A DNA stretch of 64,000 nucleotides from JAKACA01 sp049510975 (GTDB lineage Bacteria; Actinomycetota; Acidimicrobiia; Acidimicrobiales; Bog-793). Position 1 is the stretch's first letter. Every line of letters begins with the position of its first letter. Position numbers and translations under genes: made by a program. Of this stretch, positions 8,839-16,245 are shown one piece after another. The stretch is from NCBI GenBank assembly GCA_049510975.1, contig JBEKYM010000021.1, forward strand, positions 1-64,000, written 5' to 3'. The notes beneath the pieces were generated by a model. The model was not told where the DNA came from. It saw only the letters and a list, made by a program, of their open reading frames with translations, and did not search any database.

Positions 8839-8867
8839 ATTATGCATCCTGGTGCATAACTATGCAA
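8839..8867 (-). promoter_or_regulatory. argC promoter with overlapping ARG box; leaderless start
   Basis: Minus strand: -35 TTGCAT (8867-8862), 17-nt spacer, -10 CATAAT (8844-8839), then 6 nt to the A of the argC ATG (8832). The spacer and hexamers hold a perfect inverted repeat TATGCA-TCCTGG-TGCATA (8841-8858), plus a third half-site TATGCA (8861-8866). This closely resembles the Streptomyces ArgR site CCATGCATGCCCATTGCATA as I recall it. ArgR bound here would block RNA polymerase directly. Confidence 0.82.
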
Positions 8868-8872
8868 CCAAC

Positions 8873-8935
8873 CTCGGGGGCTCGAGGGCCTCGAGGGCTC
8901 GAGGGAGCCGGCGGGCTCGGGGGCTCGAGGGGCCG
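8873..8935. repeat. Short GGCTCGAGG-type direct repeats between trpA and argC
   Basis: About seven degenerate copies of GGCTCGAGG/GCCTCGAGG/GGCTCGGGG follow one another, several being self-complementary (CTCGAG). They fill the space between the trpA stop and the argC promoter. They could form alternating hairpins that separate trp readthrough from arg initiation. The purpose is unknown. Confidence 0.55.
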
Positions 8936-8953
8936 GCGCAGCTGGCGAAGCCG

Positions 8954-9733
8954 TCAGGCGTCGAGGGCCGCTCGGAACTCCTTCACGAGGGCGGCGGCGC
9001 CGTCGGGGCCGCAGCCGTCGAGGATGCGGTGCACGAATGCCGATCCGACCACGACGCCGTCGGCCACGCGGCTGACTTCGGCGGCCTGGGCGGGGGTGGA
9101 GATGCCGACGCCGACGAGCACCGGCAAGTCGGTGACGGCCTTGCAGCGGGCAGCGATCTCCGCCGCGCTGGTTGCGAGGTCCGCCCGCTCCCCCGTCACA
9201 CCCATCAAACCGACGGCATACAAGAAACCCCGCCCCCTCGCGACGATCTCCCGCAACCGCTCAGCCGGTGTCGTCGGTGCCGCCAGCAGAACCGTGGCGA
9301 CACCGGCATCGTCGGCCTCCACCCCCCATCCGTCGAGCTCGTCGACGGGGAGATCCGGCACGATCGCCCCCAAGATGCCGGCGTCGGCCAGCAGCCGGGC
9401 CATGCGTCGGTGCCCCGTGCGGGCGACGATGTTGTAATAGGTCATGACGGCCACCGGGACGGCAACGTCGGCCGTGGCGATCTCGGCGATGATGCCCTGC
9501 GCCGTGGCTCCGCCGGCGAGCGCTCGCACCGACGCCGCCTGGATGATCGGACCGTCCATCATCGGGTCGCTGAAGGGCAGCCCGACCTCGACGGCATCGG
9601 CGCCGGCGGCGGCCACCGCCTCGAGCGTCGCCACCCAGTCGGAGCCGAGCCCGCCGGTGATGTAGGGGATGAGGAGCTTGCGCCCCGCGTCGCGCTGCTG
9701 GCGCAGGCTCAGCTCGAGCGTCTGGCTGGTCAT
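8954..9733 (-). CDS. trpA: Tryptophan synthase alpha chain
   Basis: Cleaves indole-3-glycerol phosphate and channels indole to TrpB. The 259-residue TIM-barrel protein has VEVGLPFSDPMMDGP near residue 47 (catalytic glutamate in VEVG) and GAIVPDLPVDE near 128 (catalytic aspartate). Its ATG overlaps the trpB stop by 4 nt. Last gene of trpCFBA. Confidence 0.96.
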   Translation of the reverse strand: MTSQTLELSLRQQRDAGRKLLIPYITGGLGSDWVATLEAVAAAGADAVEVGLPFSDPMMDGPIIQAASVRALAGGATAQGIIAEIATADVAVPVAVMTYYNIVARTGHRRMARLLADAGILGAIVPDLPVDELDGWGVEADDAGVATVLLAAPTTPAERLREIVARGRGFLYAVGLMGVTGERADLATSAAEIAARCKAVTDLPVLVGVGISTPAQAAEVSRVADGVVVGSAFVHRILDGCGPDGAAALVKEFRAALDA

Positions 9734-10908
9734 TTGGAGAGCCGTTCCATCACGAGGGCGACGTCCTTGTCGCCACGGCCGGACATCGTGATGAGCACCG
9801 TCGAGTCCTTCGGGATGGAGCGGCCGGCCTCTCGCACCACCCAGGCGAGAGCATGAGCCGGTTCGAGCGCCGGGATGATGCCTTCCATCTCGGCGAGGAG
9901 CTGGAAGGCGGCGAGCACTTCGTCGTCGGTCGCCTCCTGGTACTCGGCACGTCCGAGCTCGCCGAGGAAGGCGTGCTCGGGGCCGACGCCGGGGTAGTCG
10001 AGACCGGCTGAGATGGAGTGGGCCTCGAGGATCTGTCCGTCCTCGTCCTGGAGGAAACGCGACCGCATCCCGTGGACGACCCCCGGGATTCCGTGGTTCA
10101 TGGCGGCGCCGCCCTCAGCCTCGACGCCCACGAGCCGGGCGCCCGAATCGACGAAACCCGCAAACGTCCCGGCCGCATTCGACCCGCCGCCCACGCAGGC
10201 GACGACGACATCAGGGTCGGCGTTCAAGAGCTCTCGACACTGCCGGCGAGCTTCGTCCCCGACGATCCGCTGAAGCTCCCGCACCATGAAGGGATACGGA
10301 TGAGGCCCCATGACCGAGCCGATGCAGTAGTGGGTCGTGGCGACGGTGGCCACCCAGTCTCGGAGCGCCTCGTTGATGGCGTCCTTGAGCGTCCGGCTCC
10401 CGCTCTCGACGGCCTGCACCTCGGCGCCGAGCAACCGCATGCGAAAGACGTTCAGCTCCTGCCGCTCGGTGTCGACGGCCCCCATGTAGACCGTGCACGT
10501 CATGCCGAACAGCGCAGCCGCCGTCGCCGTGGCGACCCCGTGTTGACCGGCTCCGGTCTCGGCGACGAGGCGGGTTTTGCCCATGCGTTGGGCCAGCAAG
10601 GCCTGACCGATCACGTTGTTGAGCTTGTGGGAGCCCGTGTGGTTGAGATCCTCCCGTTTGAGGAGCACTCGGACGCCGAGACGCTCGCTCAGGCGCCGGC
10701 ATTCGTAGACGGGCGTCGGTCGGCCGCCGTACTCGCGCAGCAGCCGGTCGAGCTCGCTGCGGAACGACGGGTCGCTCCAGGCGGAATGAAAGGCCTTGTC
10801 GAGCTCATCACACGCCGGCACGAGGGACTCGGGCACAAAGCGCCCACCGAATTCGCCGAAGCGACCGGACGGAGATGGCTCCCGCATCAACTCCCCGATG
10901 AGGTTCAT
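9730..10908 (-). CDS. trpB: Tryptophan synthase beta chain
   Basis: PLP enzyme joining indole and serine. The 392-residue protein has the PLP lysine in LNHTGSHKLNN (about residue 90), the substrate loop AETGAGQHG near 112, and the phosphate loop VGGGSNAAG near 236. Start ATG 10908 shares one nucleotide with the trpF stop (TGATG). Length is normal for TrpB1. Confidence 0.97.
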   Translation of the reverse strand: MNLIGELMREPSPSGRFGEFGGRFVPESLVPACDELDKAFHSAWSDPSFRSELDRLLREYGGRPTPVYECRRLSERLGVRVLLKREDLNHTGSHKLNNVIGQALLAQRMGKTRLVAETGAGQHGVATATAAALFGMTCTVYMGAVDTERQELNVFRMRLLGAEVQAVESGSRTLKDAINEALRDWVATVATTHYCIGSVMGPHPYPFMVRELQRIVGDEARRQCRELLNADPDVVVACVGGGSNAAGTFAGFVDSGARLVGVEAEGGAAMNHGIPGVVHGMRSRFLQDEDGQILEAHSISAGLDYPGVGPEHAFLGELGRAEYQEATDDEVLAAFQLLAEMEGIIPALEPAHALAWVVREAGRSIPKDSTVLITMSGRGDKDVALVMERLSK

Positions 10909-11564
10909 CACTCTTCCTGCCAGTCGTAGGGACCTTCGAGCAATTCCGGGTCGTACGGCTCTGGTTCCGCCGCACGGGCGGCCTGCACGAAGGCGCGGAT
11001 CTTGGACGGATCCTTCTTCCCGGGGGACGCCTCCACACCGGTCGAGACGTCCACGCCCCAGGGGTGCACGGTTCGGATGGCTTCGGCGACGTTGGCGGCG
11101 TCGAGGCCGCCGGCGAGCACGATGCGGCGACCCTTCGGGGCGCCTTCGGCCAGCCGCCAGTCGAAGACCTTGCCCGAGCCGGGCGAGGGGGCATCGAGCA
11201 GGATGATCGGCGCCCCGTACTCGCCTGCTCGCTCCAGCCGGGCGTCGCCGGCGGCAAACGCCTTGATCAGCAGAGGCACACGTACGGCCACATAACCGCA
11301 GTCCTCCCGGCTCTCGTGGCCGTGCAGCTGGGCCGCCTTGAGGCCGGCGCCGTTGACGATCTCGACGACTCGTTGAGCCCGCTCGTCGCGGAACAAACCC
11401 ACCGTCAGGATCTCCGGCGGGAGGCGGCGGACGATCGCCTGCACGGCGCTCGGGCTCATCTGCCGAGGCGACGGCGCGAACACGAAACCCACAGCGTCCG
11501 CTCCCATGGCCACAGCGATGAGGGCGTCCTCTTCGCTCGTGATGCCGCAGATCTTGACCCACAT
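10908..11564 (-). CDS. trpF: Phosphoribosylanthranilate isomerase
   Basis: Amadori isomerase of tryptophan synthesis. The 218-residue protein starts MWVKICGITSEED (catalytic cysteine) and has TVGLFRDE, KAAQLHGHES and LDAPSPGSGKVFDW. The last roughly 20 residues form an acidic tail. Start ATG shares one nucleotide with the trpC stop. A separate trpF is notable only because many actinobacteria use the dual-function PriA instead; hisA is also present here. Confidence 0.95.
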   Translation of the reverse strand: MWVKICGITSEEDALIAVAMGADAVGFVFAPSPRQMSPSAVQAIVRRLPPEILTVGLFRDERAQRVVEIVNGAGLKAAQLHGHESREDCGYVAVRVPLLIKAFAAGDARLERAGEYGAPIILLDAPSPGSGKVFDWRLAEGAPKGRRIVLAGGLDAANVAEAIRTVHPWGVDVSTGVEASPGKKDPSKIRAFVQAARAAEPEPYDPELLEGPYDWQEE

Positions 11565-12391
11565 CAGGCAGGAACCTCGGGGTGCAGAGGTGCGGTCTCG
11601 GAGGGCTCGCCGGCGCGCAGAGCTCGCACCGCGGCTGCCGGATCTGCGCTTCGCACGAGCAACTCTCCTACTAGGACGGCGTCGTAGCCGGCGTCCCACA
11701 GCCGGACGACATCGTCGCGGGACCCGATCCCGGACTCGGCGACCTTGACCATAGCGGCGGGCAGGCTCCGCGCAACCTGTTCGGCTCGGGCGGTGTCGAC
11801 CTCGAAGGTGCGGAGATCCCGCTGGTTGACTCCGATGAGCTCCGCCCCGGCGTCAACGGCGCGGCCGGCTTCGTCGACATCGTGCACCTCGACGAGGGCC
11901 GCGAGTCCGAGGTCGCCCGCCAGCTCGACGAAACCGCGGAGCTCGTCGTCACCGAGCGCTGCCACGATCAACAAGACGGCGTCGGCGCCCATGAGGCGGG
12001 CGTCGCAGATGTCCGCGGCTGAGATCGTGAAGTCCTTGCGCAGCACCGGCAGGCTCGTGGCGGCCCGGGCGGCGGCCAAGTCTTCGGCCGAGCCGCCGAA
12101 ATTCGGTTCGTCGGTGAGCACCGAGAGGCAGGCGGCACCGCCGGCCTCGTAGGCCGCAGCGAGCTCACCTGCGTCGAGATCGAGGGCAAGATCCCCCTTG
12201 GAGGGGGACCGTCGCTTCACCTCGGCGATGATCGCCGGACCGTCCGGCCGGCGCAGGCTGGCGGCAAAAGGACGCAGCTCTGCGGTCGACAGGCTGGCGC
12301 GGGCGCGCTCCACCAAAGCAGTGAGATCACGTCGGTCCTTCGCAGCCTCGGCGCGGTGCCCTGCAAGGATCCCGTCGAGGTACGACGACAT
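11564..12391 (-). CDS. trpC: Indole-3-glycerol phosphate synthase
   Basis: Closes the indole ring from CdRP. The 275-residue protein has IIAEVKRRSPSKGDL (residues 53-67, catalytic lysine), LPVLRKDFTI near 118 and GVNQRDLRTFEVD near 187. It heads the trpCFBA set, and a -10-like TAGGCT lies exactly 6 nt before its ATG. trpD and trpG are not in the window, and trpE sits in the his run. Confidence 0.96.
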   Translation of the reverse strand: MSSYLDGILAGHRAEAAKDRRDLTALVERARASLSTAELRPFAASLRRPDGPAIIAEVKRRSPSKGDLALDLDAGELAAAYEAGGAACLSVLTDEPNFGGSAEDLAAARAATSLPVLRKDFTISAADICDARLMGADAVLLIVAALGDDELRGFVELAGDLGLAALVEVHDVDEAGRAVDAGAELIGVNQRDLRTFEVDTARAEQVARSLPAAMVKVAESGIGSRDDVVRLWDAGYDAVLVGELLVRSADPAAAVRALRAGEPSETAPLHPEVPA

Positions 12392-12397
12392 AGGGGG

Positions 12398-12403
12398 AGC
12401 CTA
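12398..12403 (-). promoter_or_regulatory. -10 element of trpC (leaderless)
   Basis: TAGGCT followed by CCCCCT and then the trpC ATG: the last T is 7 nt upstream of the A, the distance expected for transcription starting at the start codon. No convincing -35. Confidence 0.6.
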
Positions 12404-12440
12404 TCGGTCGCCACGGGAGCCGCCGAGGCCGGGCTGCGCC

Positions 12441-12478
12441 GCTCGCTCGCTGGCTCGCCGGCTCGCTGGGTCGCTGGT
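12441..12478. repeat. Short GCTCGCTGG-type repeats upstream of trpC
   Basis: Four to five degenerate tandem copies of a roughly 9-nt unit (GCTCGCTGG, GCTCGCCGG, GTCGCTGG) lie in the 217-nt gap between the divergent trpC and amidase genes. Nothing else is evident in this gap apart from the two predicted -10 elements. Confidence 0.45.
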
Positions 12479-12595
12479 CAGGTCGTCCGCGTCCACTCGC
12501 CATGGGCGGGGCGCCCGGCGGTCCTCGTCCGTCGGGTCGCTCCGCGTCCAGTCGGCCGGAGATAGGCCGTCCCGGCGGTGCCGGGGGTCAATCGG

Positions 12596-12601
12596 TAACG
12601 T
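12596..12601 (+). promoter_or_regulatory. -10 element of the amidase gene
   Basis: TAACGT, then 7 nt, then the ATG at 12609. Predicted start lies at or 1 nt before the ATG. No clear -35. Confidence 0.5.
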
Positions 12602-12608
12602 CTCTCGC

Positions 12609-14021
12609 ATGGACGACGTTCTCTGGCTCGACGCCACCGCACAGGCCGACCTCGTGCGGTCCGGCCAGATCAGTGCTCAGGAGCTGGCGACTGCGGCCAT
12701 CGCGCGGATCGAGTCCGTCGACGGGGAGCTGAACGCCGTGATCCACCGGCGTTTCGACGAGGCGTTGGCCGAGATCCGGGCGGGCTTGCCCGGCGGGCCC
12801 TTCACGGGAGTGCCGTTTCTCATCAAGGACCTCTTCGCCGACTCCGCCGGCGACCCGGCCCATAACGGCAATCGAGCGCTGCGGGACGCCGGCTGGCGAG
12901 CCAAGGCGGACTCGTGGCTGATCGCCCGGTACCGGCGCGCCGGCTTCAGCTTCCTCGGGCGTACGAACACCCCTGAGTTCGGCCTCGTGCCCGTCACCGA
13001 GCCGCACGCCTATGGGCCGACTCGCAACCCCTTCGACACGAGCCGGTCGCCGGGAGGCTCGAGCGGCGGAAGTGCCGCCGCCGTGGCCGCCGGCATGGTG
13101 GCGGTGGCACACGCCAGCGACGGCGGCGGGTCGATCCGCATCCCCGCCAGCATGTGCGGGCTCGTCGGGCTGAAGCCGTCGAGGGGCCGGAGCACGCTCG
13201 GGCCCGACGGTGACGAGAGCGGGCTGTCGGTCCAGCATGTCGTCGCCCGCTCCGTGCGCGACACCGCCGCCCTCCTCGATGTCGGCCAAGGCGCCGGCGT
13301 CGGCGACATGGTGATCGCACCCGTCCCGAGACGTCCCTACGTCGAGGAGCTCACGGCCCATCCGAACAGCCTCCGCATCGGGGTGCTGGCACACAACCCG
13401 GCCGGCGTCCTGCACCCCGACTGCGTCGCCGCCGTCGGCGCGGCCGCCGGCCTGCTCGAGAGCCTCGGGCACCGCATGGCCGAGGAGTACCCGACGATCG
13501 ACCCGGAGAGCGGGCGTCGTTTCATGGCGCGATGGGCCGTCAACACGCGTCTCCGGGTTCTCGGGCTCGGAGCCCAGCTCGGTCGTGAAGTGGGGCCAGA
13601 CGACGTCGAGCCCCTCACGTGGGCGATGGCCTCGACGGCGGCGGGCATGAGCGCCGTCGACCTCGGGCAGGCGACCGCGGCCGGCGCTCGTTTCACCCGG
13701 CAGTTGTCCGCCTGGTGGGAGGACCACGACCTCTTGCTCACCTCGACGTTGGGCGAGCCGCCGCCGCTCGTCGGCGAGCTCGAGCCGCCGGCCGGCGACC
13801 CGTTCGCCACGCAAGCGCACACGGCCTCCCTCGTCCCGTTCACGACGCACTTCAATGTCAGCGGCCAGCCGGCGATCTCCTTGCCGCTCCACCTGAACGA
13901 CGCCGGCCTGCCGATCGGCATCCAGCTCGTCGCTGCCTACGGCCGAGAGGATCTGCTCATCGCGGTCGCCGCCCAGCTCGAGCAAGCCGCCCCCTGGGCA
14001 CACCGCCGGCCGGCCTGCTGA
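12609..14021 (+). CDS. Amidase (amidase-signature family)
   Basis: 470-residue serine hydrolase of the amidase-signature family. The Ser-cisSer-Lys triad is visible: lysine in GVPFLIKDL near residue 80, and the glycine/serine-rich SPGGSSGGSAAAVAAG near 145, followed by SDGGGSIRIPASMCGLVGLK. The family includes GatA, but the gene stands alone without gatB/gatC. The substrate, a carboxamide of unknown kind, cannot be told. It is divergent from trpC and convergent with the DMT transporter. Confidence 0.9.
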   Translation: MDDVLWLDATAQADLVRSGQISAQELATAAIARIESVDGELNAVIHRRFDEALAEIRAGLPGGPFTGVPFLIKDLFADSAGDPAHNGNRALRDAGWRAKADSWLIARYRRAGFSFLGRTNTPEFGLVPVTEPHAYGPTRNPFDTSRSPGGSSGGSAAAVAAGMVAVAHASDGGGSIRIPASMCGLVGLKPSRGRSTLGPDGDESGLSVQHVVARSVRDTAALLDVGQGAGVGDMVIAPVPRRPYVEELTAHPNSLRIGVLAHNPAGVLHPDCVAAVGAAAGLLESLGHRMAEEYPTIDPESGRRFMARWAVNTRLRVLGLGAQLGREVGPDDVEPLTWAMASTAAGMSAVDLGQATAAGARFTRQLSAWWEDHDLLLTSTLGEPPPLVGELEPPAGDPFATQAHTASLVPFTTHFNVSGQPAISLPLHLNDAGLPIGIQLVAAYGREDLLIAVAAQLEQAAPWAHRRPAC

Positions 14022-14086
14022 CGGCACCGCAGGGGCAAGAGCCTCTCGGCCAGGAGACGGCAGAGCTCACGGAGGTCGAGGGCGAC

Positions 14087-14135
14087 AAGGTGCATGAGGT
14101 TTCGTGGCTCTAGCACACACAACCTCACGCACCTT
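14087..14135. terminator. Large inverted repeat between convergent genes
   Basis: AAGGTGCATGAGGTT (14087-14101) and AACCTCACGCACCTT (14121-14135) pair over 15 bp with one mismatch around a 19-nt loop that itself contains GTG/CAC. It sits between the amidase stop and the transporter stop, so it probably terminates both. There is no T-run. Just to its right, an imperfect direct repeat (GGCGTCGAGCACC..., 14136-14162 and 14163-14191) fills the gap. Confidence 0.6.
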
Positions 14136-14214
14136 GGCGTCGAGCACCACGGCGAGGGCGACGGGCGTCGAGCACCGCTGCGACGGGCGACGCCGCCGGC
14201 AAGCACTACGGCGA

Positions 14215-15126
14215 CTACGACGCCGGCAGCCCCGACGGTGAGTTGACGCCAGGACGGACACGCCGGAGCCGGTCTTCGGCGGCGGTGTTCACGATCAGCG
14301 GCGAGTGGCACAGCACGAACAGGCCGACGGACATGAGAGCCAGCGCAATGGCGTCCACGGCCAGTATCCCGATGCCGCCGCGGAGGTTGTCACCGAAGAG
14401 CCCGACGCCGATCACGATGCTGGCGATGGGGTCGACGATCAGCAGCGACGCCTGCGACGCCGTGATCGGGCCGGCGTGGAAGGCGTTCTGGGCGAAGAAG
14501 AGGCCGGCGAGGCCGGCGACGGCGATCCCGTACGTCTCGAAGTGCGTCAGCAGTCCCGATACACCGCCATGGCCCAGCAACACCGTCGTCGCCTTCATGA
14601 ACGCCGCGCACACGGCAAAGGAGATTGCAGCGGCGGCGCCGTACCAAGCCGACCGCCACGGCCGTGAGCCGACTCGGGCGACGATGAGGCAGACGGCGAC
14701 GGCTCCCACGGTGGCGATCATCATGAGCAGCCAGCCGACTTGGTTGGGGATGGCGTTGCCGCCTCCTTGGTCCGAGACGGCAAGGAACGTTGCCAGCCCT
14801 GCGACCGTGAGCACGACGCCCACCGCTTCGCGCCAGCCCAGGGGGCGCCCGAACCAGACCCGCAGGATGAGCACGAGAAAGATCAGCTCGGTCACGAGCA
14901 ACGGCTGAACGAGCGTGAGGCCGCCCTTGTCGAGCGCCGTCACCTGGAAGAGAAACGCCCCCGTCATGGAGAGCAATCCGAGCCACCACGTCGGGCGCCT
15001 GAGGACGTAGGCCATGAGCTTCCAACGCATGGCGGCGTCAGCTGGGGCGCTCTGGACCCCGATGCGCTCGAAGATCGTCGCGAGGGCGTTGCACAATGCG
15101 GCGGCAAGGGCGAGCACGACGGCCAT
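14215..15126 (-). CDS. DMT-superfamily (EamA-like) transporter
   Basis: 303-residue integral membrane protein with about nine or ten hydrophobic segments, beginning MAVVLALAAALCNALATIFE. The two-fold repeated layout is typical of drug/metabolite transporters; substrate unknown. It follows ygfZ by 9 nt and is the last gene of the long mshD-his-trpE run. Its C-terminal tail is short and charged. Confidence 0.85.
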   Translation of the reverse strand: MAVVLALAAALCNALATIFERIGVQSAPADAAMRWKLMAYVLRRPTWWLGLLSMTGAFLFQVTALDKGGLTLVQPLLVTELIFLVLILRVWFGRPLGWREAVGVVLTVAGLATFLAVSDQGGGNAIPNQVGWLLMMIATVGAVAVCLIVARVGSRPWRSAWYGAAAAISFAVCAAFMKATTVLLGHGGVSGLLTHFETYGIAVAGLAGLFFAQNAFHAGPITASQASLLIVDPIASIVIGVGLFGDNLRGGIGILAVDAIALALMSVGLFVLCHSPLIVNTAAEDRLRRVRPGVNSPSGLPAS

Positions 15127-15135
15127 ACGGTCGAC

Positions 15136-16245
15136 CTACCCGCTCACCAGCGGGAGCACTCGGATCGCGGCGGGAGCCGTGCCGGCCCGCAGCGCCACGA
15201 CCGCCTCGGAGGGAACGGCCGTCCCCCGCTTGACGTACGCGAGGGCCACGAAGGCCGCAAAACCAGGCGACCAGGCCACACTCGTCAGCTCGCCGACCCT
15301 GCTGCCCTCGAGGAGCAGCTCGTCACCGGGAGCCGGCGTCGAGTCGGGCCGCGACGGCGACCCCGGCGATGCGTCGATGACGACGCCTTGCAAGCGACGT
15401 GGCGTGTTGGAGCCGCGAGCATCGATCCGCGCCACCAGCTCCTGGCCCGTGTAACAGCCCTTCGTGAAGCTCACCGCGCGGGCGACGAGCTCGCCGGCCT
15501 CCTGCGGGATGGTCCGCTCGTTCAGCTCGCTGCCGAGCTCAGGGACGCCGGCCTCGATCCTTGCCGCCTCGAACGCATCGCCCGCCTCGGACCCGTCGCC
15601 CGCCGCCAAGGCCCCGACACGCTCGCCGGCAGCCGGCTCCGCGCCGGCGAAAGCAGAGTCGAGCCCGAGCGAGGAGGCGATCGAACGGGCGAGGGGCCAA
15701 GGCCGCGAGTTGGCCGCCGCATCCACGAAGATCACGTCCCGGCCGGTCCAACCGTCCCAGTCCACGTCGACGACGGCCAGCACTTCGGCAAGCGAACCGA
15801 CGCCGCCGGCGCCGGCGCCGGCGCCCACACCGGCCAGCCTGCCCAGCTCGGCCACGCTCGGAGATGCTGGTCCTCTCACCTCGAGCACGCCCAGAGGCTC
15901 CAAGCGTTCGAGATCCGCCTTCACGCGGAGCTTGAACCGGCGGAGGCGGTCGAAGAGGGCGTCGCCGAAGCCGCTCCGCACGTCCAGCAAGTAGCGGTCC
16001 AGACCGAGGGACGTGACGCGGCAGGCCGACTCGATCTTGCCCTGCGGGGAGAGCACGAGCGTGTCGATCGACGGCGTGCCGGTGGCGGAATCGGCTGGCG
16101 AGAGTTGGGCGAGATCTTGGCTGACCTGCCCTTGCAGCCAGTCGAGGGCGCCGGGGCCGGTGACGAGAACCCCGTCGCGGGGAACGGCTCGCCACGCCGC
16201 GCCGGTGCGGATCGCCTCGTAGGTGGTCGCGGCGCGCTCAGCCAT
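15136..16245 (-). CDS. ygfZ: Folate-binding YgfZ/GcvT-like protein
   Basis: 369-residue GcvT-fold protein with the YgfZ signature KGCYTGQELVARID near residue 280, whose cysteine is required for the role in Fe-S cluster assembly and repair. The N-terminal DWLQGQVSQDL is also typical. A Gly/Ala-rich insertion (VGAGAGAGGVGS, about residue 147) reflects a GCC/GGC-rich run in the DNA. The ATG at 16245 overlaps the end of trpE by 8 nt. It may support RlmN, an Fe-S enzyme in the same run. Confidence 0.88.
   Translation of the reverse strand: MAERAATTYEAIRTGAAWRAVPRDGVLVTGPGALDWLQGQVSQDLAQLSPADSATGTPSIDTLVLSPQGKIESACRVTSLGLDRYLLDVRSGFGDALFDRLRRFKLRVKADLERLEPLGVLEVRGPASPSVAELGRLAGVGAGAGAGGVGSLAEVLAVVDVDWDGWTGRDVIFVDAAANSRPWPLARSIASSLGLDSAFAGAEPAAGERVGALAAGDGSEAGDAFEAARIEAGVPELGSELNERTIPQEAGELVARAVSFTKGCYTGQELVARIDARGSNTPRRLQGVVIDASPGSPSRPDSTPAPGDELLLEGSRVGELTSVAWSPGFAAFVALAYVKRGTAVPSEAVVALRAGTAPAAIRVLPLVSG

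Noticed and set aside
8845..8847. In-frame ATG upstream as argC start
   Set aside because: It lies inside the ARG box and predicted -10/spacer, upstream of the predicted transcription start; homologues begin at the second methionine.
8873..8935. Repeats considered as a CRISPR array
   Set aside because: Units are about 9 nt, degenerate and adjacent, with no spacers and no cas genes. The same holds for the 15-nt units at 61213.
13937..14311. Minus-strand frame of 124 codons in the amidase/transporter gap
   Set aside because: It overlaps both real genes, is Arg/Pro-rich low complexity and runs through the hairpin and direct repeats.
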